A model generated the notes under the pieces. It was given only the letters and a program-made list of their open reading frames with translations, did no database searches and was not told the DNA's origin. DNA of 64,000 nt from Azospirillum oryzae (lineage in GTDB: Bacteria; Pseudomonadota; Alphaproteobacteria; Azospirillales; Azospirillaceae), in NCBI RefSeq assembly GCF_900177515.1, contig NZ_FXAK01000009.1:1-64000 (forward strand). Reading direction: 5' to 3'. A program made the position numbers and the translations under genes. Position 1 is the stretch's first letter. Every line of letters begins with the position of its first letter. Below are positions 17,972 to 26,010 of this stretch, piece after piece.

Positions 17972-17980
17972 GGCGCCGGC

Positions 17981-19714
17981 ATGAACGAGCACCCGACGGT
18001 TCCGACGGTTCCCTTCGCCCCATTCGAGCGGCGGCTGAGCGCCTATTTGGTGGCCCTCTGGCGACTGCGCGCCCCAATCCGGCCGATGCGCGCCGATGCG
18101 AACAGCACGCTGCCCCGCCGCCTTCGCTTGACCGACGGGTTGATCTGGGTTCCGGACAGCCTGCCCGGTGTCCACGCCGATCAAGCCGCCGGTCTCTATC
18201 GCGCCGCCCTGGTTCATGCCGGGGCGCATCTTCGCTTTTCGGGCCCACGGTTCCCGGTCGGTACGCTGAAGCCGATCCAGGTGGCTCTGGTCTCGCTGAT
18301 CGAGGATGCGCGCGTCGAACACTTGGCTATGCGTGACTACCCGGGACTGCTCCATGTGTGGCGTCCCTTCCATGTGGCCGAAGGTGGCGGCACTCCGAAC
18401 GCTCCGGGCCTGATGGCCCGGTTGGCGCGGGCGCTGATCGATCCCGACCACGACGACGGCGACGCCTGGGTGAAAAAGGGGCGAAGCCTGTTCTTTGACG
18501 GACGCGCGGAATGGGAAACGCATGAGTTCAGCCGTCGCGTCGGCGGACTTCTGGGCAACGACCTCGGCCAAATGAGGCTGTCCTTCAATCCTAAGACGCA
18601 CGTCGTGGAGCCGGCCTATCGCGACGACAATCTTGGTCTGTGGGAATCCAATCTGCCGGCGTCAGCGGAGGGCGAGACCGCTTACGAATCCCTCCGCACC
18701 GAGCGCGAGGAACGCGACGACGGCAGATCCGACGACGCCTCGCCGGGCGCCGAAGTCGAAGAGCGGGGGCCCGTCACCGAAACGCCCGCCTGTCCCGCCG
18801 GCGAGGAGGAGATGGCGGCGCCACCGGCTTTGTACTCCGAATGGGATTACCGCATCGCCCGCGAGCGGCCGAACTGGGTCCGCGTCGTCGAGCGGGTGCC
18901 CGGCGTCGAGGATCCCGTCGAGGTTCGCAACGCGGCCACACGCCACGCCGCTGTCGCCGACCGTCTGGCGGCGCTGGTGCGCGCCGCCGGCGTCGGGCGG
19001 CCGCGGCGCCTGCGTCGCCAGTTGGAGGGCGACCGGCTCGACCTGGATGCGTGCATCGAGGTCATGGTGAGCCGCTGCCGCAACGAGATTCCCGACCCCC
19101 GTGTGCACGCCGCGCTGCAGCACCGCGCCCGCGACCTGTCGGCGCTTCTGCTGCTGGACGTCTCGGCATCGACCGGCGACCAAGTGCCGGATGGCGCCCG
19201 TCCGGTGCTGGCTGTGGAGCGGGATGCCGCCGCGCTGTTCGCAACCGCGCTGGATTGCATCGGAGATCGTTTCGCCATCCATGCCTTCCGGTCGAACGGC
19301 AGAAGCAACGTCAGCTATTACCGGCTGAAGAACTTTGCACAGGCTTACGACGACACGGCCATGGCGCGCCTTGCGAGCTTGAGCCCCGGCCTGTCGACAC
19401 GGTTGGGAGCGGCGTTGCGTCACGGCGGGCGCCTGCTCGCCCGACAATCCAGCCATCGCCGTCTGCTGCTGGTCGTGACCGATGGCGAGCCTTCGGACAT
19501 TGATGTGGCCGACCGCCGCCTGCTAGTTGAGGATGCGCGGCAGGTCGTGTTCTCTCTCGCCGCGCAGGGGATCGACGTCTTCGGGATCGGGCTCGATCCC
19601 GGCGGCCAGGACTGTCTGACGCGCATGTTCGGGCCCCGCAACAGCACGGTCGTCGATCGCGTCGAGCGTTTGGCGGATCTCCTGCCGAACCTGTTCCTGA
19701 CATTGTCGCGCTGA
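17981..19714 (+). CDS. CbbO/NorD-like von Willebrand factor A domain protein
   Basis: The 577-residue protein has an all-helical N-terminal region (about 1-200), an acidic, Glu/Asp-rich linker (about 225-280) and a C-terminal vWA domain (about 385-577). The vWA metal site is recognisable as DVSAS at 393-397 with a later TDGEPSD. This is the layout of CbbO/NorD, the partner of the AAA+ protein encoded nine bases upstream. The partner protein served by this pair is not known here. AmiE or the AS amidase are guesses based only on position. Confidence 0.85.
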   Translation: MNEHPTVPTVPFAPFERRLSAYLVALWRLRAPIRPMRADANSTLPRRLRLTDGLIWVPDSLPGVHADQAAGLYRAALVHAGAHLRFSGPRFPVGTLKPIQVALVSLIEDARVEHLAMRDYPGLLHVWRPFHVAEGGGTPNAPGLMARLARALIDPDHDDGDAWVKKGRSLFFDGRAEWETHEFSRRVGGLLGNDLGQMRLSFNPKTHVVEPAYRDDNLGLWESNLPASAEGETAYESLRTEREERDDGRSDDASPGAEVEERGPVTETPACPAGEEEMAAPPALYSEWDYRIARERPNWVRVVERVPGVEDPVEVRNAATRHAAVADRLAALVRAAGVGRPRRLRRQLEGDRLDLDACIEVMVSRCRNEIPDPRVHAALQHRARDLSALLLLDVSASTGDQVPDGARPVLAVERDAAALFATALDCIGDRFAIHAFRSNGRSNVSYYRLKNFAQAYDDTAMARLASLSPGLSTRLGAALRHGGRLLARQSSHRRLLLVVTDGEPSDIDVADRRLLVEDARQVVFSLAAQGIDVFGIGLDPGGQDCLTRMFGPRNSTVVDRVERLADLLPNLFLTLSR

Positions 19715-19830
19715 CCGCGTTGCTGCACGGATGGCTCTGGTGGTTCTGATGGGATGGACGACGCCCCCCTGTTTCTGGTGAGTGACACCACCTGAAGGGG
19801 ATCGACCCTCTGGAAACGGAGATCCTTCCC

Positions 19831-20298
19831 ATGCAGCCCATGATCATCGGCCTCGATCTGGCCAAGTCGGTGTTCCAGGTTCATGGTGTTGACGAGCGCC
19901 GCGAGGTCGTTCTCACCAACCGCCTGCGCCGGGATGGTGTGCTGAGCTTCTTCGCCAACCTGCCGGCCTGTGTGGTCGGCATGGAAGCGTGCGCCAGCGG
20001 GCATTTCTGGGCCCGTGAAATCAGCAAGCTGGGGCATACGGTGCGCCTGATGCCGCCGCGGTACGTGAAGCCCTACGTCAAGCGGCACAAGAACGACCAA
20101 GCCGACGCCGAGGCAATCTGCGAGGCCGTCCAGCGTCCCAGCATGCGCTTCGTGCCGATCAACAGCGAGGATTAGCAGAGCACACTGGTCATCCATCGCG
20201 TGCGTGAGACGCTGGTGCGACAAAGCCTCTTGTCGGACGGAATTGAAGTGGCCGTGCTCTGCCTCGCCCGCAACGGACTGCCAACCGGCCTGCAGTAG
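19831..20298 (+). pseudogene. IS110-family transposase, N-terminal relic with nonsense codon
   Basis: The frame starts MQPMIIGLDLAKSVFQVHG, the DEDD-type N-terminal domain of IS110 transposases, including the HKNDQADAEAI motif. A TAG at 20173-20175 stops it after 114 residues, where relatives read SEDQQS. The same frame then continues with IS110-like residues (TLVIHRVRETLVRQSLL) to a stop at 20296-20298. The C-terminal half with the catalytic serine is missing, next to the IS21 left end, so the element is dead. Confidence 0.8.
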
Positions 20299-20503
20299 CG
20301 AAAATGCTGTCAATCGGCTTCCAAATTCCAGCCGGCATCGGCTTGCAATTTCCAGCCACGCTTGCGGTTGCAGAACCTGTTGTCCAGGGAGTCCACGGGA
20401 GGGTCCCGCGCGCGCCGCGGAGTGCCCTTATGGCTGACGCAGCGGCGCGCGTGGGAGGGGCCTGTGGGCCCCCCTGGGCAACGGATAGGGGGAAGGCTTT
20501 GGA

Positions 20504-21235
20504 TCAGGAGCGGTTCTTGAACCGCCAGCTCTCGTTGCCGGTTTCCAGGATGTCGCAGTGATGCGTCAGCCGGTCGAGCAAAGCGGTGGTCATCTTGGCG
20601 TCACCAGCGAACACCGTCGGCCATTCAGCGAAGCTCAAGTTGGTGGTGATCAACACCGAGGTCCGCGAGTACAACTGGCTGAGCGCGTGGAACAGCAGTT
20701 GGCCGCCACTCTGGGAGAACGGCAGGTAGCCGAGTTCGTCCAGCACCACGAGATCAACGCGGGTCAACTGGTCAGCGAGCTTGCCCGCCTGCCCGGTCCG
20801 GGCTTCGGCCTCCAACCGGTTCACCAGGTCGATGACGTTGAAGAACCGGGCACGGGCGCCGCGGCGCACGCAGTTGGCCGTGATGGCGATGCACATGTGC
20901 GTCTTGCCGGTCCCGGTTCCCCCGATGAACACGGCGTTGCGCTGGGTTTCCAGAAAGCCGCCATCGTGCAGGTCGCGCACCAGCCCCTCGTTGAGGGGAC
21001 TGGCGGTGAAGTCGAACTCGGCCAGCGTCTTGGCCAGAGGCAGCTTGGCGGCGCCGAGTTGGTAGCGGATCGAGCGCGCCTGCTTCTCCGCCCGCTCCGC
21101 CGCCAGCAGGTCGCCCAGGATCTGCTGGACGGTGCGCTGCCGCTTCAGTCCATCGCTCATTACCTCGTCGTAGGCGGCACGCATGCCGGCCAGGCTGAGC
21201 TCGGCCATCATCGCCATCAGCTCATGCCGTTCCAT
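20504..21235 (-). CDS. istB: IS21 helper ATPase IstB
   Basis: The 243-residue AAA+ protein assists IstA in strand transfer and target choice. Walker A is GGTGTGKTH, Walker B is LVVLDELGYLPF, and the C-terminal STALLDRLTHH-type segment reads TTALLDRLTHHCDI here. I chose the ATG at 21235 (MERHELMAMMAELSL), the common IstB start; it overlaps the 3' end of istA by 14 bases, the usual coupling in IS21. It appears intact. Confidence 0.93.
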   Translation of the reverse strand: MERHELMAMMAELSLAGMRAAYDEVMSDGLKRQRTVQQILGDLLAAERAEKQARSIRYQLGAAKLPLAKTLAEFDFTASPLNEGLVRDLHDGGFLETQRNAVFIGGTGTGKTHMCIAITANCVRRGARARFFNVIDLVNRLEAEARTGQAGKLADQLTRVDLVVLDELGYLPFSQSGGQLLFHALSQLYSRTSVLITTNLSFAEWPTVFAGDAKMTTALLDRLTHHCDILETGNESWRFKNRS

Positions 21236-22742
21236 GGCAGCCCTCCCGCACCGCGCGCAGGCGGTCGTAGCGCCCGCAGTCGGCGGCCGGCTCAATGGAC
21301 AGCGTCAACGCCGTCGGCACCGCCATGGCCGGTGCCGGTGTGACGTCGTGGCGCCGGGCGAGGATGTTCAGGATCACGTCCCGGCTGTGCGTACCGCTCG
21401 CCAGTGCCTCGCGGCAGGCGACCTCCACCGCCTCCAGGCCATCGGTGAGGATGGCGGCGAGCACGCCAACGAACTGCCGGTCAGCGTCGTCGCCGCGGCC
21501 CAGGCGGGTCCGCACCGTCGCCAGGGCTGGCGGCAAATCCCAGTCCCGGAACGGCGCCCCGTTGCGCAGCGCCCCCGGCTTGCGGACGAGAACCGGCAGG
21601 TAGTGCAGCGGATTGTACCGCGTGTGGCCGTGCCCGAAAGCTCGTGGGTGCTCGGCGACGATCGCGCCGTTGAACCACACCACGATCCGTGTCGCGTAGG
21701 CGCGGACCTGCACCGGCTTGCCGGCGGCGATCGCGGCCACGCTGTAGCGGTTGCGGTCAAAGTGGATCAGGCAGGTTTTCGAGACGCTGAGCGTGGCCTC
21801 GTGGAAGCCGTCGAAAGGATCGCTCACGGTGATCAGCGCCGGCCGCTCCGCCTGGAACACCTCCCACACCGTCCGGCTCCTATCCTCTGGATGCGGCGTC
21901 TGTTGGGCCCAGACGATCACCTCGTCGTGCAGGCGTTCGTTCACCTCTTCCAGCGTCTTGGCCCGCAGCCGCGGCGTGAACAGCCGCTGGCGCAAGGTGC
22001 CGACCTGGTTCTCGACCTGGCCCTTTTCCCAGCCCGAAGCCGGGGTGCAGGCCACCGGCTCGACCAGGTAATGCGAGCACATCTGGGCGAAGCGGCGGTT
22101 GAAGCGGCGCTCTTTGCCGACAAATACGGCGTCCACCGCCGTCTTCATGTTGTCGTAGATGCCGCGCTCGCACAGGCCGCCGTAGAAGGCCGCGGCACGG
22201 GCGTGGGCGTCGAACACCATCTCCTGGGTCTGGCGCGGGTAGACCGCCACAAACGGCATGCGGCTGTGGCACAGGCGGGCATGGGCCACCTGCACCTTGG
22301 TCGTCACGCCGTCCAGGATGATCCACTCTTCCGCCCAGTCGAACTGGTACGCCTCGGCCGGGGCAAAGGTGAGCGGAACGTAGGCGTTCACCGGCCCACT
22401 CGGCGGCTGGCGCTGCTTGAAGCGCTTGATGTAGCGCCGCACCGTGTCGTAGCCGCCCTGGAACCCGGCATCCTTCAGCCGTCCGAAGAGCCCCAGGTAG
22501 TCGAGCCGGTCGCGGGCTGGCCGCCGCTCGTTCTCCGTGATCAGCCGTTCCAGCTCCTCCTGGAACCCGGACAACTTCGGAAGCGGCTGGTGCTGGCGCT
22601 CGTAGCGCGGCGCCGTCTCGCCCGAGCGCAGGTATTTCGTCACCGTCTCCCGCGACACCTTCAGCGACCGGGCAATGGCCCGGATGCTTTTCCCCTTCGC
22701 GTGCTCGCGTCGTATCCGTGCGATCGTCTCCACCGTCAACAT
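21222..22742 (-). CDS. istA: IS21 transposase IstA
   Basis: The 506-residue transposase has an N-terminal helix-turn-helix (about 7-40, GKSIRAIARSLKVSRETVTKYL) and a DDE core beginning with YQFDWAEEW, followed by the VAHARLCHSRMPF and YDNMKTAVDAVF segments. The C-terminal zinc-ribbon-like tail of longer IstA proteins is short. Length and frame look intact, so the element may still be active. Confidence 0.93.
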   Translation of the reverse strand: MLTVETIARIRREHAKGKSIRAIARSLKVSRETVTKYLRSGETAPRYERQHQPLPKLSGFQEELERLITENERRPARDRLDYLGLFGRLKDAGFQGGYDTVRRYIKRFKQRQPPSGPVNAYVPLTFAPAEAYQFDWAEEWIILDGVTTKVQVAHARLCHSRMPFVAVYPRQTQEMVFDAHARAAAFYGGLCERGIYDNMKTAVDAVFVGKERRFNRRFAQMCSHYLVEPVACTPASGWEKGQVENQVGTLRQRLFTPRLRAKTLEEVNERLHDEVIVWAQQTPHPEDRSRTVWEVFQAERPALITVSDPFDGFHEATLSVSKTCLIHFDRNRYSVAAIAAGKPVQVRAYATRIVVWFNGAIVAEHPRAFGHGHTRYNPLHYLPVLVRKPGALRNGAPFRDWDLPPALATVRTRLGRGDDADRQFVGVLAAILTDGLEAVEVACREALASGTHSRDVILNILARRHDVTPAPAMAVPTALTLSIEPAADCGRYDRLRAVREGCHGTA

Positions 22743-22818
22743 CCCTGTCCGCCACCCTGTCGTCCAAACCCAGGGTGGTAGTCTGCCAGATCAGGGGTGG
22801 CTGGTTATTGGACGCCGA

Positions 22819-23013
22819 TCACCCCTGAAACTGGCCCAGTGTTGCAGGCCGATGCACACCCGAGATGCGGTCGAGCATGTCGGAGCCGGTCCAATGCGCG
22901 ACGCCGAAGACAGCCAGCATGAGGACCGTCGCCGTGAGGCCGGCGTTCCGGATCAACCGCTTCGACAGCGAATGGCCGGCTCTTTGCGTGTTGACATGCG
23001 AATAAGGCATCAA
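22819..23013 (-). pseudogene. truncated membrane-anchored protein, N-terminal fragment
   Basis: The frame encodes MMPYSHVNTQRAGHSLSKRL followed by one clear hydrophobic segment (about residues 25-42) and then a soluble stretch with HWTGSDMLDRISGVH. It stops within a few bases of the IS21 right end, so the rest of the gene is gone. It lies just after the response-regulator gene on the same strand. An anchored sensor or solute-binding protein is possible, but the fragment is too short to assign. Confidence 0.5.
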
Positions 23014-23069
23014 GGATCCGGCAGCTTTTTCTCAAGACCTGCATTCCGGCGGGTACCGCTCGAACCGTG

Positions 23070-23747
23070 TCAGGCTCCGTTTCCGTCGAGCACGCCGGCT
23101 TCCTGGGCGCGGCGCACCGCATCGGCACGGTTGCGAGCGCCCAGCTTCTTGAAGATGCGGCGTGTATGGAATTTGACCGTCACTTCGGCCAGATCGAGTT
23201 GGCGGGCGATTTCCTTGTTGGTCGCCCCGTTGGACAGCAGGGTGAAGACATCCCGCTCGCGGTCGGTCAGTGCCGCCTGTTCGCCCGCGCCGTCGACCTC
23301 CCCGCTTTCGTCCTCGGGGGTGTTCGGCTGGTCGTCGCCGGCCAGAGCCAGCAGGATTCCCGCCGGCACCGTCGTTCCACCCTCGACCACCACCTTCAGG
23401 GACGGGCCGAGGATACGGCGCGGCGTCGTCTTGGGCAGAAAGGCCGAGGCGCCTCCGCGGAACGCCTCGAGCGCGATGGCTGGGCGTTCGGCTCCGGTCA
23501 CCACCGCGACGGGGCCGCGAACCCCTGCCTCCCGCAGCCGCGTGATCGGATCGCTGTCGCCGATGCCGGGCATGTGCCAATCCAGCACGATCAGGTCGAA
23601 AGTGTGCCCGGCGACTTGGGCGGTCTCCAGTTCCTCACCATCCAGCGTTTCGACGAACACGAACTCCGCATCGGGCCATTGGAAGCTGATCGACAACTCC
23701 AGCGCCTCCCGAAACAGGGGATGGTCGTCGGCAACGAGAATCTTCAC
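23070..23747 (-). CDS. NarL/FixJ-family two-component response regulator
   Basis: The 225-residue protein has a receiver domain (Asp7/Asp8 acid pair, phospho-acceptor Asp56 in LIVLDWHMPG, Lys in FLPKTT) and a C-terminal LuxR helix-turn-helix (about 155-215, LTDRERDVFTLLSNGATNKEI). An acidic, Glu/Asp-rich linker joins them. I chose the GTG at 23747, preceded by AGGGAGAG, because the receiver begins there. The longer open frame has no receiver homology. No histidine kinase gene is next to it; the downstream neighbour is the IS21-cut fragment, so its partner may have been lost. Confidence 0.88.
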   Translation of the reverse strand: MKILVADDHPLFREALELSISFQWPDAEFVFVETLDGEELETAQVAGHTFDLIVLDWHMPGIGDSDPITRLREAGVRGPVAVVTGAERPAIALEAFRGGASAFLPKTTPRRILGPSLKVVVEGGTTVPAGILLALAGDDQPNTPEDESGEVDGAGEQAALTDRERDVFTLLSNGATNKEIARQLDLAEVTVKFHTRRIFKKLGARNRADAVRRAQEAGVLDGNGA

Positions 23748-24216
23748 CTCATCTCTCCCTTGGCCGCTGCCCTCAGGGGCCCTTTCCAGTTCGCAGGAAA
23801 ATGGCGGCCGAATGGTTAAGAAGCAGTGATCATTATAGTCATTGTAACCGGACAGGTTGGGATTGCTCGGAACTGTGCTTGAGCGGAGCAGCCGAAGCTC
23901 TATAGCTGGCAAGTGCGTTCTTCAGCACCAGACAAACGACTTTTTAATTTTCGCTCCATACTTCAAATATCATCAGAGAGCTTGGTGTGACCTTTAGAAG
24001 TACTCAGCAGAACATGGCAAGTTTGTTACGTATATATCACCTTTGGTTGTTTTTCTATCTTGGAATTCCTTCAAACAATTCCATCGAGGTCTCCTGGCTT
24101 TGACTGCTCGCCTTCCCGGCAAGGCAAAGCAAGGTTTGGGTTCTGATGGGATGACGCTGACCCGCGCCAACCACGTCATCCACCTTTCGCGGTGGTGGAA
24201 CCCGACCGTGGAGACG
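23748..24216. other. AT-rich intergenic region with helicase relic
   Basis: The first 300 bases are clearly richer in A and T than the rest of the window and contain no gene I can support. They probably include the promoter of the response regulator. The last 140 bases encode the SNF2-helicase fragment listed separately. The IS5 copy at 24217 begins directly after it. Confidence 0.5.
24095..24216 (+). pseudogene. SNF2-family helicase C-terminal fragment
   Basis: The + frame reads LLALTARLPGKAKQGLGSDG and then MTLTRANHVIHLSRWWNPTVE. The second part is the conserved block of SNF2/Swi2 helicases (usually GLNLTAANHVIHLDRWWNPAVE) shortly before the arginine-finger motif VI. Nothing helicase-like precedes it and the IS5 copy cuts it immediately after. 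It is a relic and shows that a SNF2-type gene once stood here. Confidence 0.6.
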
Positions 24217-25313
24217 TTGGTGCACAAAGCCCGAGCTGGTGGTGGTCGGGAGGGCGAGCAGGTATAGAGGCGGCCCGCTGACGCCGAGCCCCTGATGCCG
24301 TACAAAGCCAACGAGCCGCGCCGCCACAAGATCCCGAAGACCCGTTATCGGGTTTGGAACTGGGCCGCCTACGATGCGGCGCTGCGCCGGCTCGGTGACC
24401 TGACGATCTGGATGACGCCGGAGGCGATCGCCGCGTGGACGCCGCCGGCTTCGGGCCGCCGCGGTCGGCGAGCGCGCTACTCGGACGTGGCGATCGAAGC
24501 CGGGCTGATGTTGCGCCTGGCGTTCGGCCGGCCGTGGCGGCAGGCCGAGAGTTTGCTGGGTTCGCTCATGCGCCTGCTCGGCCTGGACGTGCCAGTTCCG
24601 GATCACACGACATTCTCTCGGCGCAGCGCCAATCTGAGAGTCGCGTCAGCGCTTTCCAGGACGGACGGGCCAGTCAACGTGCTGATCGATTCGACCGGGC
24701 TGAAGGTGTTCGGGAGAGGCGAGTGGCACCTGGAAAAGCACGGCGGCCAAGCGCGCCGGAGCTGGAGAAAGCTCCACTTGGCGGTCGATCCCGATACCGG
24801 CGAGATCCTCGCCTCGGAGCTGACGGCCACGCAGGACGGCGATGCCTCGTTGGTCGGCCCGCTGCTCGACCAGATCAAGCGCCCGATCGGCACGGTGCTG
24901 GCGGACGGCGCCTATGATGGTGAGCCGGTCTACCGCGCCGTCGCCGCCCACACCCCCGACGCCGAGGTGATCATCCCGCCGCGCTCCACCGCGGTGCCGA
25001 GCGAGACCGCTACCAACGCACCCAGCCAACGCGACCGCCACATCCGTAGGATTGCCGAGCGTGGCCGGCAAGGCTGGCAGCGGGACGTCCGCTACGGCCG
25101 CCGCTCCTTGGGCGAGGTCGCGATGATGCGCTACAAGCAGCTGATCGGGCGCACCCTGCGTGCCCGGACTCTGCCTGCCCAGAAAGTCGAGGCGGCGGTC
25201 GGCTGCAAGATCATGAACAGGATGACCAGTCTTGGCATGCCGGCCTCCCGCAAGGTCGCCTGAACGACAACTTTCCAGGGCGGTGTCCGTCAACGCGCAG
25301 AGTTCTGCACCAA
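24217..25313 (+). mobile_element. IS5-family element, type A copy 1
   Basis: Ends TTGGTGCA (24217) and TGCACCAA (to 25313) bracket one transposase gene. The match extends outward to GACG/CGTC. A second element of the same type, with the same end octamers, is at 32259-33358. The right end abuts a truncated type B IS5 copy, so this copy probably inserted into or recombined with it. No clear target duplication was seen. Confidence 0.75.
24295..25263 (+). CDS. IS5-family transposase (type A, copy 1)
   Basis: The 322-residue DDE transposase begins MPYKANEPRRHKIPK and has the IS5 marks SDVAIEAGLMLRLAFG, DHTTFSRR, the first catalytic Asp in VLIDSTGLKVFG, and VLADGAYD. It is close to the copy at 32340, with scattered substitutions along the whole length. 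It appears full-length and may be functional. Confidence 0.9.
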   Translation: MPYKANEPRRHKIPKTRYRVWNWAAYDAALRRLGDLTIWMTPEAIAAWTPPASGRRGRRARYSDVAIEAGLMLRLAFGRPWRQAESLLGSLMRLLGLDVPVPDHTTFSRRSANLRVASALSRTDGPVNVLIDSTGLKVFGRGEWHLEKHGGQARRSWRKLHLAVDPDTGEILASELTATQDGDASLVGPLLDQIKRPIGTVLADGAYDGEPVYRAVAAHTPDAEVIIPPRSTAVPSETATNAPSQRDRHIRRIAERGRQGWQRDVRYGRRSLGEVAMMRYKQLIGRTLRARTLPAQKVEAAVGCKIMNRMTSLGMPASRKVA

Positions 25314-26010
25314 CGTCCTGGTGCGTGTGTTTTTGAGGCATGCAATGGCGCGCCATCGGCCAGCTCTCCGGCATTCCCTTCGGCACCTTGTACACGCTGT
25401 TCGCCCGTTGGACACGGCTGGGGCTGTGGCGCCGCTTGCCCGACCGGCTGCGCCGGACGTGGCGGCTGGTCTGCGGCGACACAGAGGAACCGAGCACCGT
25501 CGTGATCGACAGCCGGACCTGTCGTTCGGCCCCGAGTTATTTCGCGCGCGGCGTGGACGGGGGTAAGAAGATTCGCGGGGAGAAGATCAGCATCGCCGTC
25601 GAGAAGTACAAGATCCCGCTGGCGATCGACGCCACGTCCGCCAACATGCAGGACACCAAGGGCATCGTGCCGGTGCTGCGCCAACTCGCCGGACTCGGGT
25701 TCCATGGACCAGCGATTGGCGATCTCGGCTATCGCGGTGAGCGCCTGGCCAAGGCCGGAGCGGCGCTCGGCATCAGCATCCAGCCGATCGCCCGCGGGCG
25801 CGACGGCGTGTTCATCCCGACCGAAATTGCCTGGGTCGTCGAGCGCTCCTTCAGCTGGATCAGCCGTTACCGTCGATTGAACACGATTGTCGAGCGGACA
25901 AAGGAGCACCTCGTCGCCTTCGTCCAGATCGCCTTCATCTCCATTCTCTCCCGACGCCTGCGCCGGATCGACACCCAAGCCGCCAGCGCGTGACGTCTAC
26001 GAACAGCTTC
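25314..26010 (+). mobile_element. IS5-family element, type B, left-truncated
   Basis: This is the right two-thirds of the element found complete at 62510-63524. Homology starts at the edge of the type A copy (CTGGTGCGTGTG) and ends with the terminal repeat around 25993-26010 (compare AGAACCTGTTCGTAGACGTC at 62510). The left terminal repeat and the first 70 or so codons are missing. Confidence 0.8.
25340..25993 (+). pseudogene. IS5-family transposase (type B), N-terminally truncated
   Basis: The frame of 217 residues aligns with the C-terminal three quarters of the 287-residue transposase at 62528: RWTRLGLWRRL, VVIDSRTCRSAPSYFARGVDG, IGDLGYRGERLA and RSFSWISRYRRLNTIVERT. The region before residue 70 is absent, and a frame change just upstream (25321-25345) places its last homologous codons in another frame. 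It cannot be functional. Confidence 0.85.

Larger units (their letters stand above)
20308..22821 (-). mobile_element. IS21-family insertion sequence
   Basis: The element carries istA and istB on the minus strand. Its ends match imperfectly: ATCGGCTTCCAAATTCCAGCC from 20313 and, on the other strand, ATCGGCGTCCAATAACCAGCC ending at 22819. A further CAATTTCCAGCC copy near 20346 resembles the multiple end repeats of this family. The exact end bases and target duplication were not resolved. Its left end lies in the IS110 relic and its right end cuts the gene fragment at 22819. Confidence 0.75.

Noticed and set aside
17171..19714. Interpretation as a Rubisco (cbb) or nitric-oxide reductase (nor) accessory operon
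   Set aside because: No cbbLS, cbbM, norB or norC gene is in the window; the direct neighbour is amiE.
21183..22781. 532-codon + strand frame opposite istA
   Set aside because: It is antisense to a recognisable IS21 transposase and has no homology.
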